Shown in pieces: positions 37,142 to 48,873 of a stretch of DNA of 64,000 nt. This DNA is from CAVZRC01 sp052148775 (GTDB lineage Bacteria; Planctomycetota; Planctomycetia; Isosphaerales; Isosphaeraceae): positions 4,061 to 68,060 of the forward strand of contig JBKQHM010000845.1 in assembly GCA_052148775.1 (NCBI GenBank). The letters run 5' to 3'. The stretch's first letter is position 1. Every line of letters begins with the position of its first letter. The notes under the pieces were generated by a model, which was not told where the DNA came from, made no database searches, and saw only the letters and a list, made by a program, of their open reading frames with translations. Position numbers and translations under genes: made by a program.

Positions 37142-39346
37142 ATGCGTACGGTCCTGCATCCGCTCGGGGCGTTCCTCGCCGCGACGAGCTTCTTCTGCAA
37201 CGCTCCCCTGCTCCGCGGCGATGAGCCGAACAAGCCGACCACACCGGCCTCCGAGGCCAATCCGGCCATCCCGGCGCCCGGCCACTCGGTTCACGGCGAG
37301 GCGTTCAACGACGGGCCGCGACACGCCGCTCACATCATGCCCGGCATGGGAAAGTCCCACTTCCCGGCGACCACCAAGAAGCCCGAGGCTCAGGCGTTCA
37401 TCGATCAGGGCGTCGCCCAGCTCCATTCCTTCTATTACTTGGAGTCGGAGCGGTCGTTCCGCCAGGCCGCCAAGATCGACCCGGATTGCGCCACGGCCTA
37501 CTGGGGCATGGCGATGTCCAACGTCAATAACACCAAGCGCGCCAAGGAATTCCTCAAGGAGGCCCGCAAACGGGCCGCATCGGTCTCTCGCCGCGAGCAG
37601 CTCTACATCGAGGCGCTGGAGGCGTTCTACAAGGACGGCGACCCCGACAAGACCCGGCAGCAAAACCTGATCAAGGGGCTTGAAACGATCGTCCAGGACT
37701 TCCCCGACGACATCAACGCCCGCGCCTGGGTGGCGATGGTCGCCTGGCAATTCGCCGGCAATGCGGTCATCAGCCGACAATCGCTGGACGCCATGATCGA
37801 GTCGGTCTTGCAGGTCGAGCCGATGCATCCCGGGGCGCACCACTACCGCATCCACCTCTGGGACGGCGTCAAGCCGATCCGCGCCGAGAAGTCCGCGGCG
37901 CTCTTCGGACCGGCCGCGCCCGGCATCGCTCACGCCTGGCACATGCCCGGCCACACCTACACCGGTCTCAAGCGATATGCCGACGCCGCCTATCAGCAGG
38001 AGGCCTCGGCCCGCGTCGACCACGCCTACATGTTCCGCGACCGGGTCATGCCGTTCGAGATCCACAACTACGCCCACAACAACCAGTGGCTCTGCACCAG
38101 CCTGAGCCACATCGGCCGGGTCCGCGACGCGATCGCCGTGGCGAGGAACCTCGTCGAGCAGCCCCGCGACCCCAGGAAGAACGGTCCTAATGACGGCGGA
38201 TCGCCGCAGCGGAGTGGCCGGCTGCGTTGGGCCGAGATCCTCACGCGATACGAGCTCTGGGACGACCTCATCGAGGCCACGAACTCCCAGGTGCTCGACT
38301 GGTCCAGCATCCCCATCGAGCAGATGGAGAAGGCATACACCCTGGGTCAGGCGTACGCCGCCAAGAATAACGCCACGAAGCTGGCCGAGCAGATCGAGGC
38401 ACTGAAGAAGCTGACCATTCCGCAGGCCAAGGCCGCCCTGGCGGAACTCGAAGGCTACCAGCTCCTGGCCCGCGGCGAGATCGGCCCGGCGTTCGACCAG
38501 TTCGCCAAGGCGACCTCGATGCGGCCCGAGGCCCTGGCACGCGCCCACCTGGCCGCCCGGAATTATGGCTTCGCCGAGAGCACCGCGAAGAAGGGCGTCG
38601 AGCAGAACCCCAACCTGGTCGCGCCGCTGGCCGCCCTCGTCGAGATCCTCCAGGCCGCCGGCAAGGATAAAGACGCACGTGACGCCTATCGCAAGCTCAT
38701 GCCGATCGCCCGATGGGCCGACCGCGACCTGCCCGTCTTCCGACGCCTGGAGTCGGTCGTCGTCCGATGGAAGGCCGACAAGAACTGGCTCTCACCGCCT
38801 CCTGAGCCGGCCAGCGGTCAGGGCTCCGATGAGACGGCCATCAACAAGATCGACCTGACGACCCTCGGGCCGCTGGGCTGGATCCCTTCCCCCAGCCCGG
38901 CGTTCTCCGCGACCGATACCGCCAAAAAGCCCTGGTCCCTCGCCGGCCACAAGGGGAAGAACGTGCTGATCATCTTCTTCCTCGGTGGCAAGTGTGCCCA
39001 CTGCATGCAGCAGCTCCAGGTCTTCGGCAAGGAGTACGAAGCCCTCAAGAAGCTGAACGTCGAGACGGTCGCCATCGGCAGCGACGACGCCGAGGCGACG
39101 AAGGTGCTCAAGAATAACAAGGACGCCATCAAGTTCCCCATGCCCATGCTGGCCGACCCGAAGCTCGAATTGTTCAAGCTCTACACGGCCTACGACGACT
39201 TCGAGAACCAGCCGCTCCACGGCACGATCCTGATCGACTCGGAAGGCAACATCCGCTTCCAGCGCATCTCGGCCGACCCATTCCTCGAAGTCGAATTCAT
39301 CAAGACCGAGGCCGAGCGCGTCAACCGGATCGTCAAGCGGAAGTAA
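37142..39346 (+). CDS. Secreted TPR-redoxin protein
   Basis: 734 residues from the ATG at 37142 (GGAG about 9 bases upstream). A signal peptide (LHPLGAFLAATSFFCNAPLLRG) is followed by a linker and HIMPGMGKSHFPATTKK. TPR units fill about residues 85-560 (FIDQGVAQLHSFYYLESERSFRQAAKI, AYWGMAMSNVNN and others). The C-terminal AhpC/TSA-like thioredoxin fold starts near 590: NVLIIFFLGGKCAHCMQQL with a CxxC (Cys about 618 and 621) and a catalytic-looking strand VAIGSDD. Such fusions occur in planctomycetes, but the physiological substrate is unknown. The CAHC motif could be redox active. The gene is alone. Confidence 0.88.
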   Translation: MRTVLHPLGAFLAATSFFCNAPLLRGDEPNKPTTPASEANPAIPAPGHSVHGEAFNDGPRHAAHIMPGMGKSHFPATTKKPEAQAFIDQGVAQLHSFYYLESERSFRQAAKIDPDCATAYWGMAMSNVNNTKRAKEFLKEARKRAASVSRREQLYIEALEAFYKDGDPDKTRQQNLIKGLETIVQDFPDDINARAWVAMVAWQFAGNAVISRQSLDAMIESVLQVEPMHPGAHHYRIHLWDGVKPIRAEKSAALFGPAAPGIAHAWHMPGHTYTGLKRYADAAYQQEASARVDHAYMFRDRVMPFEIHNYAHNNQWLCTSLSHIGRVRDAIAVARNLVEQPRDPRKNGPNDGGSPQRSGRLRWAEILTRYELWDDLIEATNSQVLDWSSIPIEQMEKAYTLGQAYAAKNNATKLAEQIEALKKLTIPQAKAALAELEGYQLLARGEIGPAFDQFAKATSMRPEALARAHLAARNYGFAESTAKKGVEQNPNLVAPLAALVEILQAAGKDKDARDAYRKLMPIARWADRDLPVFRRLESVVVRWKADKNWLSPPPEPASGQGSDETAINKIDLTTLGPLGWIPSPSPAFSATDTAKKPWSLAGHKGKNVLIIFFLGGKCAHCMQQLQVFGKEYEALKKLNVETVAIGSDDAEATKVLKNNKDAIKFPMPMLADPKLELFKLYTAYDDFENQPLHGTILIDSEGNIRFQRISADPFLEVEFIKTEAERVNRIVKRK

Positions 39347-39632
39347 CCGGGTGAAATTCGGAGAGGACGTGGTAGCGAACCACGGGTATCCCGGGCTCGT
39401 GTCAGAGTTCGCCTTCAGGCGTCGCCAGGCTTGCTGGTCTGGGCGAAGGGGCTACCGACCCGTATCATGAATCGGTGTGCAGCGAGACTAAGAGGCTGCC
39501 TCGGAAGGTCCTTGTAGGGCACTCTGTGAGCACCGATCCGGGGACCTTTGCCCAATTCGGTGTTCACAGAGCACCCTACGAGACCGCCGCCCACGCTTCC
39601 GGAATAGACTCTTAAAGACGACGGGCAGGACC
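39347..39632. other. Intergenic region holding the REP-like hairpin
   Basis: Between the TPR-redoxin gene and queE. Apart from the hairpin at 39511-39582 I see no gene; the short minus-strand frame here is unconvincing. The queE promoter should be within it, probably after the hairpin. Confidence 0.35.
39511..39582. repeat. REP/MITE-like large hairpin
   Basis: Arms of 26 bases (39511-39536 and 39557-39582) pair with only about four mismatches: CTTGTAGGGCACTCTGTGAG... against its complement ending in ...CACAGAGCACCCTACGAG. The loop is 20 bases. The arm core GTAGG...CTCTGTGA resembles the hairpin at 35839-35860, so both may belong to one dispersed family. Confidence 0.7.
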
Positions 39633-40415
39633 ATGTCTTCGGGACTATTGATTCAAAACGGTACAAATGACACGCTCCGGGCGACGGCCCCTCCGGCCGG
39701 CTTGCCCCTGCCCGTGATATCGACCCCGGCTGAGCATCAGCAACGGCTCAAGCCGCTCGAAGGCAAGCCGGCCGGGACGTTGATCATTCACGAAATCTAC
39801 CGGAGTCTCCAGGGCGAGAGCACGTTCGCCGGGCTACCTTGCGTATTTATCAGGCTGACGGCCTGCAACCTGCGGTGCGTCTACTGCGACACGCCGCACG
39901 CCTTCACCCAGGGCGAGGTCTTCGGCATCGACGAGGTCATCAGGCGTACCGAGGAACTCGGCGATGATCTGGTCGAGATCACCGGAGGTGAGCCGCTCTT
40001 GCAGCCCGAGGTCTACCCCCTGATGACCCGGCTCGCCGAGGCCGGCAAAACCGTCCTGCTGGAGACCAGCGGGGCCGTCGACATCGCGGCCGTCGATCCA
40101 CGGGTGCGAATCATCCTCGACATCAAGACGCCCGGATCGGGCGAGGTCGAGGCCAACGTGTGGAGCAACCTCGAGCGGCTCAAGCCCATCGACGAGGTGA
40201 AGGTGGTCGTCTGCGATCGACGCGATTTCGGCTGGGCCGCCGAGTTGATCCGCGTGCATCGCCTACCGGAACGCTGCCCCGTCCTCTTCAGTTCGGCCTT
40301 TGGCGCCGTCAATCCGACCGAGCTGGCGGCCTGGATCCTCGAATCCCGCCTGCCGGTCCGGCTTCAACTCCAGCAGCACAAGATCCTCTGGGACCCCGCG
40401 GCCCGCGGAGTTTGA
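39633..40415 (+). CDS. queE: 7-carboxy-7-deazaguanine synthase (radical SAM)
   Basis: 260 residues. Converts 6-carboxy-tetrahydropterin to 7-carboxy-7-deazaguanine on the queuosine pathway. EIYRSLQGESTFAGLPCVFIRL is the QueE signature. The iron-sulphur ligands are Cys78, Cys82 and Cys85 in ACNLRCVYCDT (CX3CX2C). EITGGEPLLQP is the SAM-binding GGE motif. It has about 50 residues before the usual start of the fold, so the real start could lie further in; the ATG at 39633 follows GGCAGGACC. No queC, queD or queF is in the window. Confidence 0.94.
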   Translation: MSSGLLIQNGTNDTLRATAPPAGLPLPVISTPAEHQQRLKPLEGKPAGTLIIHEIYRSLQGESTFAGLPCVFIRLTACNLRCVYCDTPHAFTQGEVFGIDEVIRRTEELGDDLVEITGGEPLLQPEVYPLMTRLAEAGKTVLLETSGAVDIAAVDPRVRIILDIKTPGSGEVEANVWSNLERLKPIDEVKVVVCDRRDFGWAAELIRVHRLPERCPVLFSSAFGAVNPTELAAWILESRLPVRLQLQQHKILWDPAARGV

Positions 40416-40471
40416 CCAGCGGCATCGGACGACTTCGTACCGATCGGAAATCCGAAGGGCATTCGGCGTGT

Positions 40472-40705
40472 TCACCAACCCAGGACCGGCCGCAGTCCGA
40501 TCCAGTCATGGACAAGAAAGATCGCGGCCAGGTAGCCGATCACCCGAAGAAGGATCCCCGACAAATTACCGAGAAGCTGGCGGAGACCGTTGCGGGAGGC
40601 CAGTTGACGCACCCCGCTGGGAACCGCGATCACGCCGCCGCCCAGCAAGAGCAGCACGATCGGTACAACCTCCCAAGCTTCGACAATCAAGCTCCTCGAC
40701 GGCAT
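40472..40705 (-). CDS. Small hypothetical membrane protein
   Basis: 77 residues from the ATG at 40705, preceded by CTGGAGG at a good distance. Two hydrophobic segments (VVPIVLLLLGGGVIAVP and GILLRVIGYLAAIFLV) flank an Arg-rich loop. Codons have high GC in third position, as in neighbouring genes, which supports it being real. It ends 56 bases after queE on the opposite strand. Family unknown. Confidence 0.65.
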   Translation of the reverse strand: MPSRSLIVEAWEVVPIVLLLLGGGVIAVPSGVRQLASRNGLRQLLGNLSGILLRVIGYLAAIFLVHDWIGLRPVLGW

Positions 40706-40942
40706 GACGTGGTGACCTCCAGGACGTGTCGACGTGAGAGCAAAATCAAGCTGAAGAACATTTCCGTGACGCCGGTGAGCAATTCGTGCGCCGATCGCGG
40801 CAACCGGTTTTTTCCCCCGTCACCATGAGTATAAAACTACCTCACGTTTGTGGTCGAGGGAGGGAAATGCACTTTTTTCAGGAATGTCAAGCATGTTGGT
40901 GTGAAGTTTCGATGACCGGGCAATCCTTGCGGAAAACTCCGA

Positions 40943-41725
40943 TCATATGGCCTCGTCGGAGGGGAGTCGGAAGAGGCTCCGCGCGTTCTCGGTCGTGATC
41001 CGCGCCAGTTCCTCGGCGGGCAGGCCTCGGATTTCGGCCAGGCGACGGGCGGTCAGGGCCACCCGCGCGGGCTCGTTGGTCCGGCCGCGGAATGGATGGG
41101 GGCTCAAATAAGGGCTATCCGTTTCGACGAGAATCCGGTCGAGGGGGATGCGTGCGGCGACATCGCGCAGGGCGTCGAGGCTCTTGTTCGTATAGGTCAA
41201 CATGCCTGCGAACGAGAGGTGCAGGCCGAGGTCGAGGTAGGCCCGGGCATCGTCCCAGCTCCCGGTGAAGGAGTGCTGGATCCCGCGGATCGGCCGCCCG
41301 AGTTGTCGCAATTGCCCGATCAGTTCGCTCTGGCAGTCGCGGCAATGGATCACCACAGGCAGGTCGAGCTGGTGGGAGAGCTCCAGGTGACGGCCGAACC
41401 ACTCCTGCTGGGTCGGGAACGGTGTCCGGTCCCAGTAACGGTCCAGCCCGGTTTCGCCCAACGCGACGACCCCCGGCTGTCCGGCCAGATCGACAATGCG
41501 TGACCAGTCCCCTTCGGCGGCCTCGGCGGCGTTGTTGGGATGGATGCCGACCGACGCATAGATACCACGATACGCCTGGGCCAAGCCCAGGACCTCGGCG
41601 CTGTCAGCGGCCGTCGTACCGATGGCCACGATCTGAAGCACACCGGCCTGCCTCGCCCGTTCCAGGACCCCGTCCCAATCGACCCGCAGACGATGGTCGT
41701 CCAGATGCGCGTGCGTGTCGATCAT
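40943..41725 (-). CDS. tatD: TatD-family metal-dependent hydrolase/DNase
   Basis: 260 residues from the ATG at 41725; the motif MIDTHAHLDD at the N-terminus holds the HxH metal ligands. ALGETGLDRY, VVIHCRD, IQHSFTGSW and LVETDSPYLSPHP supply the remaining ligands of the amidohydrolase-type barrel. TatD enzymes are 3'-5' exonucleases or DNases acting on damaged DNA and RNA. The ATG overlaps the fur stop as ATGA, so translation is coupled to the Fur-family gene. Its upstream region includes the MITE-like element. Confidence 0.94.
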   Translation of the reverse strand: MIDTHAHLDDHRLRVDWDGVLERARQAGVLQIVAIGTTAADSAEVLGLAQAYRGIYASVGIHPNNAAEAAEGDWSRIVDLAGQPGVVALGETGLDRYWDRTPFPTQQEWFGRHLELSHQLDLPVVIHCRDCQSELIGQLRQLGRPIRGIQHSFTGSWDDARAYLDLGLHLSFAGMLTYTNKSLDALRDVAARIPLDRILVETDSPYLSPHPFRGRTNEPARVALTARRLAEIRGLPAEELARITTENARSLFRLPSDEAI

Positions 41726-42303
41726 CTCCCTGGCACCTCTCCCCCACGTGTGGGGGGAGCGGCCCGCGGAGCCGAGGGAGGACCGCATTCACTCCCATCC
41801 GCTCCTTCAGGGGAACCTCCACCATCAAGGGAGAGGGGGGCGATTTCGGCGGCCTCACCGGTTCGGTAGCCCATCAGCTCAAGGCGGTATCCGGTCACAT
41901 GGAACCCCTCGCGGCTGAGATAGTCCGAGAGCTTGGGATCGAGCTTGCGGATCAGCTCGGGGTCGAATGGCGTGGGCAGGTCGTGCACCGACCCGGTCCT
42001 CAGGCATCGGAAATGGTAATGGAGATCGCGGCGAGCGTCGTATCGAGCACTATTGTCGCCGTCTCCGCCGGTCAGCTTGGTCGCGACGCCCGTGGCCACA
42101 AGCGTTTCGAGGGCCTTGTAGACCGTGGCCAGACTGATCTTCGGGATCGTCAGCCGGACGGCCTGGTAAACTTCCTCGGCCGTCGGATGGTGCTCAGCCC
42201 GAGTCAGATGGTCATACACGGCAAGCCGCTGGGGCGTGGGCCGCAAGCCCGCAACTTCGAGGACCTGACGCAACGATTCGTGATCGAGGTGGACAGTCCG
42301 CAT
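41722..42303 (-). CDS. Fur-family metalloregulator
   Basis: 193 residues from the ATG at 42303; the frame is open to 42333 (another ATG). The winged helix is clear: GLRPTPQRLAVYDHL, HHPTAEEVYQAVR, SLATVYKALETLV. The metal region reads ARRDLHYHFRCLRTG, keeping the His residues but only one Cys of the first CxxC; no second CxxC pair is seen, so the structural zinc site is absent or altered. It could be a PerR/Zur-like or a peroxide sensor. The last 35 codons come from a MITE-like element (PLSLDGGGSPEGADGS... TRGGE), so the native protein was probably about 158 residues. It diverges from nusA and overlaps tatD (ATGA). Confidence 0.9.
   Translation of the reverse strand: MRTVHLDHESLRQVLEVAGLRPTPQRLAVYDHLTRAEHHPTAEEVYQAVRLTIPKISLATVYKALETLVATGVATKLTGGDGDNSARYDARRDLHYHFRCLRTGSVHDLPTPFDPELIRKLDPKLSDYLSREGFHVTGYRLELMGYRTGEAAEIAPLSLDGGGSPEGADGSECGPPSAPRAAPPTRGGEVPGR
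41736..41836. mobile_element. MITE-like element inserted at the end of the fur gene
   Basis: 101 bases bounded by perfect 8-base terminal inverted repeats, CCTCTCCC (41736-41743) and GGGAGAGG (41829-41836). It contains a hairpin near its left end (CCCCCACGTGTGGGGGG). It has no coding capacity of its own and forms the last part of the Fur reading frame. I infer a non-autonomous repeat; other genomic copies are needed as proof. Confidence 0.6.
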
Positions 42304-42429
42304 CACTCCTGCCGAGCTCTTTCCCGGGTCCATTGCATTGAACGCTCATCTCGAGGCACGGGACAGGCCAGGCCCCGGAGACGCCGGCCACAATCCCTTC
42401 GAGCCATCACCTTTCCATTGTTAGGGCGC

Positions 42430-42459
42430 TTGACAGCCGTGTCAACCACGTGTTAGATT
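42430..42459 (+). promoter_or_regulatory. Sigma-70-type promoter for nusA with a palindrome on the -35 box
   Basis: A perfect TTGACA (42430-42435) is followed by TAGATT (42454-42459, 4 of 6) at 18 bases, or TTAGAT at 17 bases. TTGACA-GCCG-TGTCAA (42430-42445) is a perfect inverted repeat, which could be an operator. It lies about 270 bases upstream of nusA, in the region divergent to the Fur-family gene. Confidence 0.5.
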
Positions 42460-42728
42460 GATCGCTTGGGCCGGGGTCGGGGACACTGTCGAATCCAGCT
42501 CGGTCCGCGAGGGGCTTGGTTCGTTCTCTGCGCCCGGTCTTTCTCCCGATCTCACCGTCGGGAGTGGATTGATACACGAGGTGCTGCTCATTCCGGCACA
42601 CCGCGGTCAGGTTCTCCGAGCCCTCCAACCGTCGAGGCTCGGGGTTCTCGCGGTTGTCGTGATAAGCCCTGTTCGGGCGTCCCGCCCCACACAGGCCCGG
42701 TGTCTTGAGTACGCCTCGGAGGAGATGA

Positions 42729-44453
42729 ATGAGCGTCGATCTGGTTCGCATTGTCGATAGTATCCACCGCGATAAGAACATCTCCAAGGATATTCTTTTC
42801 GAAGGGATCCAATCGGCCCTCACCACCGCCGCACGCAAACATTATCCCGAGGCGGCCGAGATCGATGTTCGCATCGATCCCGATTCGGGCGCGATTGATG
42901 CGACCAAGGATGGCGTCAAGATGGATCCGGCCGAATTAGGCCGGATCGCCGCCCAGACGGCCAAGCAGGTCATCATCCAGAAAATCCGTGAGGCCGAGCG
43001 TGATAGCCTCTTCGATGAATTCGAGGATCAACGCGGCGACCTGATGACCGGGACTGTCCAGCGGTTCGAGGGCGGTGCGGTCATCGTCAACCTGGGCAAG
43101 ACCGACGCCATCCTCCCTCGTAGCGAGCAGATCCCGGGCGAGAGCTATCATCCCAACGAGCGGATCCGCGCGATCATCCTCGATGTCCGCAAGGTGGGTC
43201 AGCGGGTCAAGATCATCCTGAGCCGCACGCATCCGGACTTCGTTCGCCGGCTCTTCGAGCTGGAAATTCCCGAGATCGCCGATCAAATCATCGCGATCCG
43301 CGCCCTGGCCCGGGAAGCCGGCTACCGGTCGAAGGTCGCTGTCACCTCCAACGATACCAAGGTCGACGCGGTCGGGGCCTGCGTCGGGGTGCGCGGCACG
43401 CGCATCAAGAATATCGTGGACGAACTGGGAGGCGAACGGATCGACATCGTCCGATGGAACGAGTCGCTCCAGGTCCTCATCCCCAACGCGCTCCAGCCGG
43501 CCGAGATCGACGAGGTCATGCTCTGTCATCTGCTCGGCCGGGCCATCGTCCTGGTCCGCGACGATCAGCTCTCCCTCGCCATCGGCCGCCGCGGGCAGAA
43601 CGTGCGGCTGGCCTCCAAACTCGTCGGCTGGGACATCGAGATCATGACCGCCGAGGAGCTCGACGAGGTGATCGATAAGGCCGTCAAGGCCTTCGAGAAG
43701 ATCGATGTCGTCGACACCGAGCTGGCCGAGCGATTGGTCGAGCAAGGGATCCTGAGTTATGACGACCTGTCGGTGATGGAGATCGCCGATTTAGTGAACA
43801 CTATTGAGGGTTTGACCGAAGAACAGGCAGTAGAAATCGTGACCAGGGCGGAGACCCTGGCCGAAGAGCAAACCGAGGAGCTTCCCCGTCGCAAGGGGCA
43901 GCGCTCCGCCCCCTCTGAGCCCATCGTGAGCCGATTGGCCGAGGATAACGAAGCCGAAGCCGACGGCCAGGCCGGAACAGTCTCCATCAACGGCGATTCG
44001 ACGGGAGTCGATTCGGACGCGGACGCGGAATCGAACTCCGACGCAGATTCTTTCATGACCTTACTTGATACCTCGGCCGCGGAATCCGGTCCGGCCTCGC
44101 CCACCGCACCATCCCTCCTGGCCGAGGGCGACTCATCAACCGACGAAGGTCCAGACCCGGAGCACGACGAGGCTATCGACGACGAGTTCCACGACCTGGC
44201 CCTGGCGGCCGAGACCTCCGGCATCTCGCCCCAGGGCCATGAAGTGACTTCCCCGCCCCGCAACGACGACCAGAGCGAAACCCTCCGAATCGTCACCGAA
44301 GCCGTCGAGATGGGTGGGGCGCAAGAGCCGACCGAGATTCCCTCGTCGGCCGGCGAGCCGTCCAAGACCGTATCGGACCGACCGACCTCGTCGTCCCCCC
44401 GTCCGAAACGATCCCAGGAGAAACGCGAGGACCAAACCGGCGAGGTGTCCTAG
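42729..44453 (+). CDS. nusA: Transcription termination/antitermination protein NusA
   Basis: 574 residues; ATG preceded by GGAGGAGATGA. N-terminal RNA polymerase-binding domain (residues 1-125), S1 domain (GTVQRFEGGAVIVNLGKTDAILP), then KH1 and KH2 (GACVGVRGTRIKNIV, LAIGRRGQNVRLAS). A short helical repeat (LAERLVEQGILSYDDLSVM) follows. The C-terminal 170 residues are acidic, Ser/Glu/Asp-rich and probably disordered, ending in a basic motif. NusA modulates pausing, termination and rRNA antitermination. rimP, which usually precedes it, is not upstream here. infB follows on the same strand. Confidence 0.97.
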   Translation: MSVDLVRIVDSIHRDKNISKDILFEGIQSALTTAARKHYPEAAEIDVRIDPDSGAIDATKDGVKMDPAELGRIAAQTAKQVIIQKIREAERDSLFDEFEDQRGDLMTGTVQRFEGGAVIVNLGKTDAILPRSEQIPGESYHPNERIRAIILDVRKVGQRVKIILSRTHPDFVRRLFELEIPEIADQIIAIRALAREAGYRSKVAVTSNDTKVDAVGACVGVRGTRIKNIVDELGGERIDIVRWNESLQVLIPNALQPAEIDEVMLCHLLGRAIVLVRDDQLSLAIGRRGQNVRLASKLVGWDIEIMTAEELDEVIDKAVKAFEKIDVVDTELAERLVEQGILSYDDLSVMEIADLVNTIEGLTEEQAVEIVTRAETLAEEQTEELPRRKGQRSAPSEPIVSRLAEDNEAEADGQAGTVSINGDSTGVDSDADAESNSDADSFMTLLDTSAAESGPASPTAPSLLAEGDSSTDEGPDPEHDEAIDDEFHDLALAAETSGISPQGHEVTSPPRNDDQSETLRIVTEAVEMGGAQEPTEIPSSAGEPSKTVSDRPTSSSPRPKRSQEKREDQTGEVS

Positions 44454-44670
44454 TCCAGACGAAACGCGAGGTGGACGCGGACCTCAGCCTAGATTCGACC
44501 CGCTTGGAGCCTCCAGGATGGAGCGAGATTCGATCTAACCCACGGAATGAACAGAGGTTCCGGCAACGCAGTCACACCGGCCGGGCGATTCGATGACCCG
44601 TCGATTCCGCCCGGGCTCGGCTCGCCTCCTCGACCCGTTGCGTCTTCCGATGGGACGACGCGCGGGATTC

Positions 44671-44683
44671 TGGTAGAATTCTA
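44671..44683 (+). promoter_or_regulatory. Extended -10-like element before infB
   Basis: TGGTAGAAT (44671-44679) matches an extended -10 box (TGn plus TAGAAT, 5 of 6). It is part of the perfect palindrome TAGAATTCTA (44674-44683). No good -35 is seen. It may give infB its own promoter, separate from nusA. Confidence 0.35.
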
Positions 44684-44826
44684 TCAACGGGCCCGCCCAA
44701 GAGCCGGCCTCCATCCGCCCTAATCCTATGGGATCCGAACGAATCATCGAGAACACCCCGTTACACACCCGGGTCGAGTCCAGCCCGGGAGACCGGAGCC
44801 GCGTCCGGGAGGAGTTGCCTTTGTCG

Positions 44827-48129
<3,303 letters not shown>

Positions 48130-48131
48130 TC

Positions 48132-48263
48132 GGTCATTGGTCATTGGTCATTCGCAACGCGGTGCCGGCCACGAGGTCGAATGAGAACCCAGAGACCGTC
48201 ACCTGGCGGAAATGAGCAGTCAGAGACCGGGTCGGTCCAACCAGTGACCAATGACCAGTGACG
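48132..48263. repeat. Heptamer repeat with an inverted counterpart between infB and rbfA
   Basis: GGTCATT is repeated three times in tandem at 48132-48152. Its complement AATGACC is at 48250-48256, flanked by the variants AGTGACC (48243-48249) and AGTGACG (48257-48263). The arms could pair across about 100 bases in the mRNA between infB and rbfA. Confidence 0.55.
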
Positions 48264-48280
48264 AAGGACAAAAGCAGAAG

Positions 48281-48700
48281 ATGCCGTCTCACCGCAGCCT
48301 CCGGATAGCCCAGGCGATTCGCGAAGTGGTCGCCAACGCGATCTTATTCGAGGTGGCCGATCCTCGCGTTCGTTCGGTGACCGTGCTCGGCGTAGAGGTC
48401 TCGGGCGACTTGCGTCAGGCCAAGGTCTTCGTGTCGATCATGGGCACCGAGATGGAGCAAAAGCAGGCGCTCAAGGGCCTGAATCACGCCGCCGGCTTCC
48501 TCCAGTCGCGCGTGGCAGTTCGGCTACAAACGCGATTCACCCCGATCCTGAGCTTCAAGATGGATGATAGTGTGAAGAAATCGGTCGCAATCGGGCGTCT
48601 GATCGACGAAGCCGTCGCCTCGGATCACAGGGGGGGGAATTCCTCCGGAGAACCGGACGCGCAGGCCGACGACGAGGAAAGAGAATCGGAGGACGCCTAG
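48281..48700 (+). CDS. rbfA: Ribosome-binding factor A
   Basis: 139 residues from the ATG at 48281 (MPSHRSLRIAQAIREVV). The frame also starts at 48251, but that ATG lies inside the heptamer repeat and has no Shine-Dalgarno sequence. The KH-like fold is recognised by FEVADPRVRSVTVLGVEVSGDL, AKVFVSIMG and a helix with AAGFLQSRVAVRLQTRFTPIL. RbfA helps mature the 17S end of 16S rRNA on the 30S subunit. The last 25 residues are acidic. The position after infB is the classical order nusA-infB-rbfA. Confidence 0.93.
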   Translation: MPSHRSLRIAQAIREVVANAILFEVADPRVRSVTVLGVEVSGDLRQAKVFVSIMGTEMEQKQALKGLNHAAGFLQSRVAVRLQTRFTPILSFKMDDSVKKSVAIGRLIDEAVASDHRGGNSSGEPDAQADDEERESEDA

Positions 48701-48873
48701 ACCCGTGGCGCCCGAGTGGCGGGGGGGAATGGCCCTTCCACCATACGGTGTCCCGATCGTACTCGATCGGGGCGACCCGAGACGATGCCGACACCTCGGC
48801 ACCGATGCCCGCCACGGTCGATGGTCTTCCCGATCCCGCCAGGTTCCGCCCCAAAACCCAGCAGATTAGGCTC

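Noticed and set aside
36752..38548. Minus-strand open frame of 598 codons
   Set aside because: Antisense to the TPR-redoxin gene, which has a signal peptide and a CAHC motif.
48251..48280. Upstream start for rbfA
   Set aside because: The ATG lies in the heptamer repeat, lacks a ribosome binding site and adds ten residues not typical of RbfA.
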